From Candidatus Gemmiger faecavium (GTDB taxonomy: Bacteria > Bacillota > Clostridia > Oscillospirales > Ruminococcaceae): DNA of 51,201 nt. The notes beneath the pieces are model-generated. The model did not search any database, had not been told where the DNA came from, and was given only the letters and a program-made list of their open reading frames with translations. The translations under genes and the position numbers were made by a program. Below are positions 25,386-33,263 of this stretch, piece after piece. Each line of letters begins with the position of its first letter. Position 1 is the first letter of the stretch. The DNA lies in assembly GCA_019114415.1 (NCBI GenBank), contig DXFO01000014.1, positions 1 to 51,201 on the forward strand, given 5' to 3'.

Positions 25386-26003
25386 TTACAGTTCAGCGAA
25401 GGCCCGCAGCAAACGCAGGCCGGTGTCGCCGGATTTTTCGGGGTGGAACTGGGTACCGTAGACATGACCGCTGCGCACCGCCCCGGTCACGGGGATGCTG
25501 TACTCGCTGGTAACAAGAGTGCTGGCGGCACAGTCCTTTGCGTAGAAGCTGTGGACGTAGTAGACGTACTCCCCGTTTTTCACATAGCGGAAGAGGGGGT
25601 CATCCTCCCGGCCCGGCACGATGTCCATGGCGTTCCAGCCGATGTGCGGCACCTTGAGGGCGGGGTCGGCCAGATCGTCTGCCAGGGGGCAAACCTTGCC
25701 CGGCACCAGACCCAGCCCGGCGTGGCGGCCGTACTCGTAGCTTTCCTCAAAGAGAAGCTGCATGCCCAGGCAGATGCCCAAAAGCGGCTTTCTGGCGGCT
25801 TCCTCCTTGATGACCGGCACAAGCCCCGTATCGGTGAGTTTCTGCATGGCGTCGCCGAAGGCTCCCACCCCCGGCAGGATGATATGGGATGCGGCGCGCA
25901 GCCGCGCGGCGTCCCGGGTGACCTCGGTCTCCAGGCCGAGGCTTTTCAGGCTGGAGGCCAGGCTGAACAGGTTGCCGACCCCGTAATCCACAATGGCGAT
26001 CAT
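25386..26003 (-). CDS. hisH: Imidazole glycerol phosphate synthase, glutaminase subunit
   Basis: A class I glutamine amidotransferase of 205 residues that supplies ammonia to HisF. The nucleophile cysteine is in GICLGMQLLFE near residue 80; the histidine and glutamate lie in GTQFHPEKSG near 184-193. The N-terminus MIAIVDYGVGNL is the family signature. Confidence 0.97.
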   Translation of the reverse strand: MIAIVDYGVGNLFSLASSLKSLGLETEVTRDAARLRAASHIILPGVGAFGDAMQKLTDTGLVPVIKEEAARKPLLGICLGMQLLFEESYEYGRHAGLGLVPGKVCPLADDLADPALKVPHIGWNAMDIVPGREDDPLFRYVKNGEYVYYVHSFYAKDCAASTLVTSEYSIPVTGAVRSGHVYGTQFHPEKSGDTGLRLLRAFAEL

Positions 26004-26029
26004 CTGCTGTCCCCTCCTCGTTGTTTTTG

Positions 26030-27106
26030 TCAGGCCAGAATCTCCCGCAGGGCGGCAAAAAATCCCTGCATCTGCTCCGGCGAGCCGATGGTGATGCGCA
26101 CCCAGTCCTGCAGGCGGGGCGTGGCGAAATGCCGCACCAGCACGCCCCGCTGTTTCAGCGCTTTGTACAGTTCACCGCCGGGCATTTTGGGCGTTTTGGC
26201 AAAGACAAAGTTGGTGCTGGAATCCAGCACGGTGAAGCCCATTTTCCGCAGGGTGTCGGTGGTTTTGGCCCGGGTGTCCCGGATGGCGGCGCAGTTTTTG
26301 TCAAAATAGGCACGGTCGGCCAGGGCGGCGATGCCCGCGGCCTCGGTCATGCGATCCACGTTATAGGGGTTCATGCTGTACTTGATGCGCTTGAGATCGT
26401 CGATGAGCGCCTTGGGTCCGATGCACAGGCCCAGCCGGGCACCCGCCATGCTGCGGGACTTGGAGAAAGTCTGCACCACCAGCAGGTTTTCGGGGGTGCC
26501 CTCCCGCACAAACCGGACGCAGCTCTCCCCGCCGAAATCCACATAGGCCTCGTCCACAATGACCACCGCGCCGGGGTTGCGGCGGGCGATCCCGGCCAGA
26601 GCGTCGGCAGGCAGGGTCAGGCCGGTGGGGGCGTTGGGGTTGGCAATGACGATGGCCCCCACCTTTTCTTTTTCATCCAGCCCGTAGTAGTCCGCCGGGT
26701 CCAGAGTGAAATCCTCTTTCAGGGGCAGCACCTTTTGGGGGATGCCGAACAGGTCGCACCAGACGGGATAAAAACCGTAGGTCACATCGGCAAAGGCAAG
26801 GCCGCGCCCCGCACCGCAGAAGGCGCGGATGGCCAGCATCAGGTTTTCGTCGCTGCCGTTGCCGCACAGAATGTTGTCCGGCTCCACCCCGTGATACAGG
26901 GCGGCGGCCTTGGCCAGGCGGCCGTTTTCCGGGTCGGGGTAAAGGCGCAGGGCCTCGCTGGCGGCGGCGACCACCTGGATCACGCCGGGAGCGGGCGGGT
27001 AAGGGCTTTCATTGGTGTTGAGCTTGATGTACTGCTGGTCCTGGGGCTGCTCACCGGGGGTGTAGGGTTCCAGGCGTTCCAGCTCGGCGGTAAAATAACG
27101 GCTCAT
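26030..27106 (-). CDS. hisC: Histidinol-phosphate aminotransferase
   Basis: A PLP aminotransferase of 358 residues. The family N-terminus LNTNESPYPPAP is at about 29-40 and the PLP lysine is in TFSKSRSMAGARLG near 215. It converts imidazole acetol phosphate and glutamate to histidinol phosphate. It lies downstream of an O-acetyltransferase gene with a 33-base gap and upstream of hisH. Confidence 0.95.
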   Translation of the reverse strand: MSRYFTAELERLEPYTPGEQPQDQQYIKLNTNESPYPPAPGVIQVVAAASEALRLYPDPENGRLAKAAALYHGVEPDNILCGNGSDENLMLAIRAFCGAGRGLAFADVTYGFYPVWCDLFGIPQKVLPLKEDFTLDPADYYGLDEKEKVGAIVIANPNAPTGLTLPADALAGIARRNPGAVVIVDEAYVDFGGESCVRFVREGTPENLLVVQTFSKSRSMAGARLGLCIGPKALIDDLKRIKYSMNPYNVDRMTEAAGIAALADRAYFDKNCAAIRDTRAKTTDTLRKMGFTVLDSSTNFVFAKTPKMPGGELYKALKQRGVLVRHFATPRLQDWVRITIGSPEQMQGFFAALREILA

Positions 27107-27139
27107 GGCAGACGGCCTTCTTCCTGATTAAAATAAATG

Positions 27140-27724
27140 TCAGATGTTTTTGCGCACCACGCGGCAGGGATTGCCGCAGGCGACGGAATCGGAGGGGATA
27201 TCTTTGGTGACGACGCTGCCCGCACCGATGACCACATTATCCCCGATGGTCACCCCGGGCAGAATGATAGCTCCGCCCCCGATCCAGACGTTGTCCCCGA
27301 TGGTGACCGGGGCGGTCTGGGTCTTGCAGAAGGCAAAGGAACCATCGGCGCGGGGTTCCCCGAAACGGTCTTTTGCGTTGGTGGGGTGAAAGGCGGTATA
27401 AATCTGAACGTTCGGCGCAATGAGGGCATTATCCCCGATGGTGATGCGGTTGTCATCCAAAAACGTGCAGTTCATGTTGACTTCGCAGTTGTTGCCGAAA
27501 TGGATGTTAACGCCGTAATCCACATAAAAGGGGGCGGTGATCCAGAGGTTTTTGCCCCGGCTGCCCAGCATTTCGTTGAGGATGCGGTCCTTGGTCTCGG
27601 CGTCCGCCGAGTCGGTGCGGTTATAGTCCCGGGCCAGATCTTTGGCCTTGTGCCACAGGGCCAGCAGTTCGGGGTCGCCGCAGTCGTACAGCTCCCCGGC
27701 CAGCATCTTTTCTTTTTCGGTCAT
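27140..27724 (-). CDS. Maa/LacA-type hexapeptide-repeat O-acetyltransferase
   Basis: A protein of 194 residues closely resembling maltose/galactoside acetyltransferases. The N-terminal Mac domain (about 1-55) precedes the left-handed beta-helix built from repeats such as ITIGDN, VTIGDNVWIGGGAIILPGVT and IGDNVVIGAGSVV. The catalytic histidine is in IYTAFHPTNAKDR near 110-122. These enzymes move acetyl from CoA to sugars or small molecules. It has no known place in histidine synthesis, yet sits inside the his operon with short gaps on both sides (22 and 33 bases), where hisB might be expected. Confidence 0.92.
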   Translation of the reverse strand: MTEKEKMLAGELYDCGDPELLALWHKAKDLARDYNRTDSADAETKDRILNEMLGSRGKNLWITAPFYVDYGVNIHFGNNCEVNMNCTFLDDNRITIGDNALIAPNVQIYTAFHPTNAKDRFGEPRADGSFAFCKTQTAPVTIGDNVWIGGGAIILPGVTIGDNVVIGAGSVVTKDIPSDSVACGNPCRVVRKNI

Positions 27725-27746
27725 GGGAATTCCTTTCCGGGCGGGT

Positions 27747-27995
27747 TCAGCCCTTCAGCCCCCGGGCCTGGCGGTCCATGTCCTCGACCACGATGTCGAA
27801 GATCTCCCCCAGGGAGGCGCAGTATTCCAGCACCAGCCACGGCTCGTTGGTGTGGTAGTGCAGCTTGATGAGGTCCTCGTCCCCCACCACCAGCAGGCAG
27901 TCGCCCTTGAAATGGCTGGTGATATGGTCGTGGATGTCGTCCTCGTCCAGGCCGTGACCCTCGATGAGGAGCTGGGTGTCGTAGCGGTATTCCAT
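27747..27995 (-). CDS. Standalone small protein like the C-terminal end of FakA/YloV (DAK family)
   Basis: An 82-residue protein. The stretch DCLLVVGDEDLIKLHYHTNE followed by PWLVLEYCASLGEIFDIVVEDM strongly recalls the C-terminal region of the fatty acid kinase FakA/YloV. There the pattern is SxVVVGDxDxxKxHxHTNxPxxVLEYA and then IxxIxIENM. The kinase and middle domains are missing, so it cannot phosphorylate anything by itself. It starts one base after the hisD stop, so translation is likely coupled. A small ligand-binding or partner role is a guess. The start at 27995 follows GAGGAC. Confidence 0.75.
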   Translation of the reverse strand: MEYRYDTQLLIEGHGLDEDDIHDHITSHFKGDCLLVVGDEDLIKLHYHTNEPWLVLEYCASLGEIFDIVVEDMDRQARGLKG

Positions 27996-27996
27996 G

Positions 27997-29280
27997 TCAG
28001 TTGTCCTCCTCAAAGCGGATGGTCACGCTCTTGGCGTGGGCGTGCAGGCCCTCGTGCTCGGCAAAGTCGGCGATGCGCCCCTGCACCTTGCCCAGGGCGT
28101 CCCGGGTGTAGTAGATGAAGCTGGACTTCTTGACGAAGTCGTCCACTCCCAGCGGGCTGGAGAACCGGGCCGTGCCGCTGGTGGGCAGGGTGTGGTTGGG
28201 CCCGGCGAAGTAGTCTCCCAGGGCTTCCGGCACGTTGCGGCCCAGGAAGATGCTGCCCGCATTCTTGATGCGGCCCAGCACGGCAAAGGGATCGTCCAGG
28301 CAGACTTCCAGATGTTCCGGCGCGATGATGTTGGCTGCGTCGATGGCCCGGTCCAGGTCGGCGGCCACCACGATCTTGCCGTTGGTGTCCACGCTCTCCC
28401 GGGCGATGGCGGCCCGGGGCAGTTTGGGGATCTGCACTTCCAGCTCCGCCTGCACCGCCTTGGCCAGGTCCATGCTGTCGGTGACCAGCACCGGGCTGGC
28501 CAGCTTGTCGTGCTCGGCCTGGCTGAGCAGGTCGGCGGCCACCCAGGCGGGGTTGCTCTTGCCGTCGGCCAGGACCAGGATTTCCGAGGGGCCCGCGATC
28601 ATATCAATGCCCACCTTGCCGAACACCTTGCGCTTGGCGGTGGCAACGTAGATGTTGCCGGGGCCGACGATCTTGTCCACGGCGGGGATGCTCTCGGTGC
28701 CGTAGGCCAGAGCGGCCACGGCCTGGGCGCCGCCGGTCTTGAAGATCTTGTCAATGCCTGCCGTCACCGCCGCGGCCAGAATGGCGGGGTTGACCTTGCC
28801 GTCCTTGCCCGCCGGGGTGGTCATGACGATCTCGGACACGCCCGCCACCTTGGCAGGAATGACGTCCATGAGCACGGTGGAGGGGTAGGCCGCCGTGCCG
28901 CCGGGCACGTAGACCCCCGCTTTCTCGATGGGGGTGTATTTCTGGCCCAGGGTGATGCCGGGGCCGCGCTCCAGCATGAAATCCTTGTGCACCTGCTGGC
29001 GGTGGAAGTCCCGGATGTTGTCGGCGGCCATCTCCAGCGTCTTGAGGAAGTCCGGCTCCATGGCGGCAAAGGCCTCGTCGATCTCCTGCTGGCTGACCCG
29101 CAGGTCGTCCAGCTGGGCATGGTCGAACTTGAGGGCGTATTCTTTCAGGGCTTCGTCGCCCCGGGCGCGGACGTCGGCGATGATGGCGTCCACCGTGGCT
29201 TCCACGTCGGCCTCGGCCCGGATGTCCCGGTTGAGGATCTCCTCCGGTTTGAGGGCGTCAAATTCAAAAATACGGATCAT
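27997..29280 (-). CDS. hisD: Histidinol dehydrogenase
   Basis: A zinc enzyme of 427 residues that oxidises histidinol to histidine in two NAD-linked steps. The family signature covers SEILVLADGKSNPAWVAADLLSQAEHD near 235-262, with catalytic histidines in NHTLPT and in the C-terminal HAHAKSVTIR. The ATG overlaps the hisZG stop (ATGA), showing coupled translation. Confidence 0.97.
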   Translation of the reverse strand: MIRIFEFDALKPEEILNRDIRAEADVEATVDAIIADVRARGDEALKEYALKFDHAQLDDLRVSQQEIDEAFAAMEPDFLKTLEMAADNIRDFHRQQVHKDFMLERGPGITLGQKYTPIEKAGVYVPGGTAAYPSTVLMDVIPAKVAGVSEIVMTTPAGKDGKVNPAILAAAVTAGIDKIFKTGGAQAVAALAYGTESIPAVDKIVGPGNIYVATAKRKVFGKVGIDMIAGPSEILVLADGKSNPAWVAADLLSQAEHDKLASPVLVTDSMDLAKAVQAELEVQIPKLPRAAIARESVDTNGKIVVAADLDRAIDAANIIAPEHLEVCLDDPFAVLGRIKNAGSIFLGRNVPEALGDYFAGPNHTLPTSGTARFSSPLGVDDFVKKSSFIYYTRDALGKVQGRIADFAEHEGLHAHAKSVTIRFEEDN

Positions 29281-30860
29281 TGTTCCAGTGCCTCCTTCAT
29301 GCTGCCCAGCAGAGCGTCGATGGCCGCCCGCTTGAACTGATAGCTCGCTTTGTTGGCGATGAACCGCGCCGAGATGGGCATGAATTCCTCCAGCACGGCA
29401 AGATCGTTTTCCTTTAAGGTAGTGCCGGTCTCCACGATATCCACAATGACGTCGGACAGGCCCAGGATGGGGGCCAGCTCGATGGAACCGTTGAGCTTGA
29501 TGATATCGATGTCCCGGCCGGTCTGCTCATAATGGGCCCGGGCGATGTTGACAAACTTGGTGGCCACCCGCAGGGCCCGGCTTTCGTCGTCGGAGAAATT
29601 CTTGGGTCCCGCCACGCACATGCGGCAGCGGCCCATGCCGGTGTCCATCAGCTCATAGACGTCGGCACCGCTCTCGGCCAGGATGTCCTTGCCCACAATG
29701 CCCACGTCCGCCGCGCCGTGCTCCACGTAGATGGCAACGTCGCTGGGCTTGACCAGGAAATACCGCACCCGGACGTCGGGGTTTTCAATGACCAGCTTGC
29801 GGGTGTCGTTGTAGTCCCCCGCGCCGTAGCCCGCCCCGGCCAGCAGGGCGTAGGCCTTGTCGCCCAGACGGCCTTTGGGCAGAGCGATGTTCAGCCACCG
29901 CTCGCCGTCGGTCTCCCCTTCCCGCACGGGAGGCAGGGGGGCTTCCAGCCGTTCCAGTTCGTCCAGATAGAGGGCAAAACCCAGGGCACAGGCCCCCGGG
30001 GTGAAGCGGCGGATGAGCAGGTCATACTGGCCGCCCTTGAGCACCGCCCGGGGGATACCGGACAGATACCCGCTGAACACCAGACCGTTGTAGTATTCCA
30101 TGTCGCCGGCCAGGCTCAGGTCCAGCCGGGCGCCCCTTGCCGTTTCGCCCAGGTCGTTCTGCAGGGCGGTAAGCTCATCCAGGGCCTCCCGCTGGCCGGG
30201 ATAGCGGCAGCAGTTCCGGGCGGCGGCGAGGGTCTGGGAGAAAGGACCGTTCAGGGTCAGCAGTTCAGCCAGGGCGTCGATGCCCTCCTCCGGCAGGCCG
30301 GCTTTTTGGGCGGTCTCCCGCAGACCGTGGGGGTTTTTCTCCTGCAAAAGAGCCAGCAGGGCGGGGCGGTCAGCCTTGGCCGCGCCGATGCCGTCCAGCA
30401 GCGCCGTCACAAAACCCATGTGGCCCAGTTCCATAACACCGGGAGCCCCCAGTGCTGCCAGGCTTTGTGCCGCCAGACGGACCACCTCCGCCTGTTCTGC
30501 CGAACCCACCGCGCCCAGACATTCCAGGCCCATCTGGCTGATCTCGGTGAAGGTGTGGCTTTCCCGGCTGGGACGGCAGACCTGCTCGGTGTAATAGTAC
30601 TTTTTGCAGGTTCCCGGCGCGGGCTGGGCGTTTTTGGCGATGGACAGCGTCACGTCCGGCTTGATGGCCCGCAGTTTGCCGTCCAGGTCGGTGAAGGTCA
30701 CCACCTGGGCGTCAGGCAGAAAGCTCTCGTACTGCTGGTAGAGGGCGTACTCCTCAAAGCGGGCCATGCGGTATTTGCGGTAGCCCGCCTGCTCATACAA
30801 GACCCGCAGGCGCAGGGTGCTGCGCTCCGCCGGGCGAAATGCGGTCAGATCCAGTTCCAT
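29277..30860 (-). CDS. hisZG: HisZ-HisG fusion: ATP phosphoribosyltransferase, regulatory plus catalytic
   Basis: A protein of 527 residues. Residues 1 to about 315 are a HisZ, the histidyl-tRNA-synthetase-like regulatory subunit (KPDVTLSIAK near 67-76; YYTEQVCRPS near 89-98; YYNGLVFSGY near 256-265). Residues from about 321 to the end are a short-form HisG (WLNIALPKGRLGD; VGIVGKDIL; PRPP loop VETGTTLKEND). Short HisG proteins lack their own regulatory domain and need HisZ; here the two are one chain. The start at 30860 has a spaced AGAGGGG. It is the first gene of the operon and catalyses the first, feedback-controlled step. Confidence 0.95.
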   Translation of the reverse strand: MELDLTAFRPAERSTLRLRVLYEQAGYRKYRMARFEEYALYQQYESFLPDAQVVTFTDLDGKLRAIKPDVTLSIAKNAQPAPGTCKKYYYTEQVCRPSRESHTFTEISQMGLECLGAVGSAEQAEVVRLAAQSLAALGAPGVMELGHMGFVTALLDGIGAAKADRPALLALLQEKNPHGLRETAQKAGLPEEGIDALAELLTLNGPFSQTLAAARNCCRYPGQREALDELTALQNDLGETARGARLDLSLAGDMEYYNGLVFSGYLSGIPRAVLKGGQYDLLIRRFTPGACALGFALYLDELERLEAPLPPVREGETDGERWLNIALPKGRLGDKAYALLAGAGYGAGDYNDTRKLVIENPDVRVRYFLVKPSDVAIYVEHGAADVGIVGKDILAESGADVYELMDTGMGRCRMCVAGPKNFSDDESRALRVATKFVNIARAHYEQTGRDIDIIKLNGSIELAPILGLSDVIVDIVETGTTLKENDLAVLEEFMPISARFIANKASYQFKRAAIDALLGSMKEALEQ

Positions 30861-30930
30861 ATCATTCGATCCCCTCTCTGTTGATTCATCGTGCGCCGGG
30901 GGGCCGCACATTCCCGCTGCATCCGGCGCT

Positions 30931-30984
30931 GAAAATAAAAAAGCAGGCGCGCTTTGCACCGGTTTGGTACAAAGCTGCGCCTGT
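30931..30984 (-). terminator. Intrinsic terminator upstream of the his operon
   Basis: GCAGGCGC (30943-30950) pairs with GCGCCTGT (30977-30984), with an inner CTTTG/CAAAG. The minus-strand T-tract TTTTTTATTTTC follows. It lies 11 bases past the proline-rich gene and about 70 bases before hisZG; it may simply end that gene or act as an attenuator for the operon. Confidence 0.85.
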
Positions 30985-30995
30985 TTGCAAGCATG

Positions 30996-31436
30996 TCATC
31001 CCTGGCAGCCAAGGTCGTCCCAATCCGCGAAATCCTCCGGCAAAGCGATCTTTGTCGGGTCCACCTTGCCGTCCACCACGGGCGGCTTTTCGGCATGGCT
31101 TTCCACGGGATTCACATTGGGACCGCCGTCCTGGGGCCGGACCGGTCGATAGGTCACGGGCCGGGCGGCCGGCTGCTCCTGCTCGGGGGCCGGTTGGGCC
31201 GGAGCAGGCGTCTCCGCCGGTTGGGCGGGCGCGGGCTGCGGGGCTTCCGGCGTCTGGGCCGGGGCCTCGGTATCATCGCAGGCAGGCGCGGGTTTCGGGG
31301 CCTCGGCGGCTTCCATGTCAGCCTCCGGGCCCTTGGTATGTTCGTGCTCCTGCTCGCGGCTGCGCAGCCAAAGCAGCGCTGCGCCCGCGGCTGCCGCCAA
31401 AACGGCGGCTTTCAGCAAACGGTGTTTCCCGGCCAT
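30996..31436 (-). CDS. Small anchored proline/alanine-rich protein, unknown
   Basis: A protein of 146 residues. A basic start and a hydrophobic helix (about residues 6-25, AAVLAAAAGAALLWL) suggest a membrane anchor or uncleaved signal. Residues about 45-110 are a low-complexity stretch rich in Pro, Ala, Glu and Gln with repeated APAQ/PAP units. The C-terminal 40 residues (KPPVVDGKVDPTKIALPEDF, then ADWDDLGCQG) look ordered and acidic. No family is recognised. The start at 31436 follows AAAGGAGG. It has a strong promoter and a terminator right after. Confidence 0.75.
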   Translation of the reverse strand: MAGKHRLLKAAVLAAAAGAALLWLRSREQEHEHTKGPEADMEAAEAPKPAPACDDTEAPAQTPEAPQPAPAQPAETPAPAQPAPEQEQPAARPVTYRPVRPQDGGPNVNPVESHAEKPPVVDGKVDPTKIALPEDFADWDDLGCQG

Positions 31437-31492
31437 GCCTGTTCCTCCTTTTTCAAACATCCATAACGCCCCTCGGGGGCCTTATGTCGGTT

Positions 31493-31521
31493 ATTATACC
31501 ACTCTGCTTTAGCGCGTGCAA
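31493..31521 (-). promoter_or_regulatory. Strong promoter of the proline-rich protein gene
   Basis: The minus strand has TTGCAC (31521-31516), a 17-base spacer and perfect TATAAT (31498-31493). It could also feed the his operon by read-through. Confidence 0.8.
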
Positions 31522-31587
31522 GTGTATTCGCTCAAAAAACAGAAGTACTTCGCTGATGGGAAGGCAAAGTGAATGCAATGACGGGCA

Positions 31588-31641
31588 GACCGTCCGGGAC
31601 GTCAGAATCCTGCCGGGCCGCACGCTGCCGGACGGTCTTTT
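31588..31641 (+). repeat. Orphan terminator-like hairpin
   Basis: GACCGTCCGG (31588-31597) pairs with CCGGACGGTC (31628-31637) and is followed by TTTT on the plus strand. No plus-strand gene lies before it, so it may end antisense transcripts or belong to a small RNA. No other element is seen in 31522-31656. Confidence 0.4.
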
Positions 31642-31656
31642 CGGCGAATACCGTAT

Positions 31657-31706
31657 AAAAAAAGCACCGGAAGGCCCGCCCCCGTGGGGGAACCTCCCGG
31701 TGTGTC
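31657..31706 (-). terminator. Intrinsic terminator of ilvE
   Basis: CACCGG (31665-31670) pairs with CCGGTG (31697-31702), with inner GC pairs. The minus strand ends in seven T. Confidence 0.8.
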
Positions 31707-31737
31707 TTTGCAAAAGTCTTTCTGTCAGCTCAAAGGA

Positions 31738-32817
31738 TCAATACACCTTTTTGACAGGGACGGTCCAGCCCTTGGTGTCGGGCAGCTTGCCCCACTGGAT
31801 ACCGGTGAGGGTATCGTACAGCTTCTGGGTCAGGGTGCCGATCTTGCCGTCGCCGATGAGGGCCTGCTCGCCCTTCCAGTCCAGCTCCTTGACGGGGCTG
31901 ACGACCGCGGCGGTGCCGGTGCCGAAGACTTCCTCCAGCTTGCCTTCGCGGGCAGCCTGCATGACATCCTCGATGGCCAGCTTGCCCTCGACGACCTCAT
32001 AGCCCCAGTCGCGCAGCAGCTCGATGATGCTGCGGCGGGTGACGCCGGGCAGCACCGTGCCGGTGCAGGCGGCGGTGTAGATCTTGCCGTCGATCTTAAA
32101 CATGATGTTCATGCTGCCGACTTCCTCGACGTACTTCTTTTCCACGCCGTCCAGCCACAAAACCTGGCTGAAGCCCTGCTCCTCGGCCAGCTCGCCGGCC
32201 TTGATGGAAGCAGCGTAGTTGCCGCCGCACTTGGTAAAGCCGGTCAGGCCCGGGGCGGCACGGATGTATTCATCCTCGACGTAGATGCGCACAGGGTCAA
32301 GGCCCTCGGCATAGTAAGCGCCGGAGGGAGAGCAGATGACACAGAAAATGTAATGCTTGGAAGCATGCACACCCAGACCCACGTCATTGGCAAAGCAGAA
32401 GGGGCGGATGTACAGCGAAGCGCCGTCGGAGTAGGGCACCCAGTCGCGGTCCACGTCCACCAGAGCCTCAACGGCCTGGACGAAATCTTCGGCCGGGATC
32501 TTGGGGATGCACAGCCGGTCGGCGGAATCCTGGAAGCGGTTGGCATTGCAGTCGGGACGGAACAGCTGCACTGTGCCGTCGGCGGTGCGGTAAGCTTTCA
32601 TGCCCTCAAAAATTTCCTGGGCGTAATGGAACACCACGGTGGCGGGGTCCAGGGGCAGCGGCGCATAGGGTACGATGCGCGGGTCATGCCAGCCTTCGCC
32701 CTCGGTGTAATCCATGAGGAACATATGGTCGGTGAAAATCTTGCCGAAGCCCAGATGATTCTCATCAGCAGGCTTGGCTTTGGGGGTGGCGGTACGGGTG
32801 ACCTTGATATCCAACAT
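31738..32817 (-). CDS. ilvE: Branched-chain amino acid aminotransferase
   Basis: A fold-type IV PLP enzyme of 359 residues, of the eukaryote-like/type II BCAT group, catalysing the last step of leucine, isoleucine and valine synthesis. The N-terminal FTDHMFLMDYTEGEGWHD and the EIFEGMKAYR segment are typical. The PLP lysine is in GFTKCGGNYAAS near 195. Two ATGs lie close together; the one at 32817 is chosen because AAAGGAG is nine bases away, against three for the other. It has its own long leader and terminator. Confidence 0.95.
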   Translation of the reverse strand: MLDIKVTRTATPKAKPADENHLGFGKIFTDHMFLMDYTEGEGWHDPRIVPYAPLPLDPATVVFHYAQEIFEGMKAYRTADGTVQLFRPDCNANRFQDSADRLCIPKIPAEDFVQAVEALVDVDRDWVPYSDGASLYIRPFCFANDVGLGVHASKHYIFCVICSPSGAYYAEGLDPVRIYVEDEYIRAAPGLTGFTKCGGNYAASIKAGELAEEQGFSQVLWLDGVEKKYVEEVGSMNIMFKIDGKIYTAACTGTVLPGVTRRSIIELLRDWGYEVVEGKLAIEDVMQAAREGKLEEVFGTGTAAVVSPVKELDWKGEQALIGDGKIGTLTQKLYDTLTGIQWGKLPDTKGWTVPVKKVY

Positions 32818-33080
32818 TCTCATTCTCTCCTTTGTCCGGCGGGCGGTGCCGCAAAAACGCACACAAACGGCAGGCGGCGGCCGGGTCATTGACCCCAGCC
32901 GGAGCAACGCCGCTTTTCCCACCCAAAAGCAGGTGCGGCAGACTCGTCGGGTTTGTTTGATCCGTTTTGTAAAAGGTCTCCGGCAAAGCGGCGCGGCCCG
33001 GGTCCGGCACACCCCCGTGTACCTGCCCGCCGCGCTCCCGATACCCCCGTTTTGCCCGGGGCCTGTCTGATACGGACCTT
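32818..33080 (-). other. Long ilvE leader
   Basis: About 260 bases separate the likely transcription start from the ilvE start. The leader is GC-rich and can fold strongly. Near 32915 it carries a GGGTGG followed by GCGG, faintly like the conserved T-box bulge, but the ACC of that motif is missing. A GCGGCG/CGCCGC-type stem and a TGCCG/CGGCA stem lie closer to the start codon. I do not call a T-box. Confidence 0.3.
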
Positions 33081-33087
33081 ATTTGTC

Positions 33088-33116
33088 ATTATAGCGCTGT
33101 ACTATTCCAAATACAA
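33088..33116 (-). promoter_or_regulatory. Promoter of ilvE
   Basis: The minus strand has TTGTAT (33116-33111), a 17-base spacer and perfect TATAAT (33093-33088). Confidence 0.7.
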
Positions 33117-33164
33117 GTGTACTTTTGCAATTTCGTGCTCTAAAGTGAATAGTTTTTCCGTTTT

Positions 33165-33194
33165 TTGACGCCATTATAAAGGGCGTGGTATAAT
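33165..33194 (+). promoter_or_regulatory. Promoter of the tandem membrane protein genes
   Basis: TTGACG (33165-33170), an 18-base spacer and TATAAT (33189-33194). Confidence 0.75.
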
Positions 33195-33263
33195 ATCCAG
33201 AGATTTGTCCGGCGGCACGATGGTTTTCGACCCCTGCGCCGGTTACTGGAGGAGGCTTCTGCC

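Noticed and set aside
32890-32930. T-box riboswitch in the ilvE leader
   Set aside because: Only GGGTGG is seen; the ACC part of the conserved bulge and a convincing specifier loop are missing.
32886-33089. Possible leader peptide for ilvE with several Leu codons
   Set aside because: Its ATG overlaps the -10 box of the likely promoter and the Leu codons are few.
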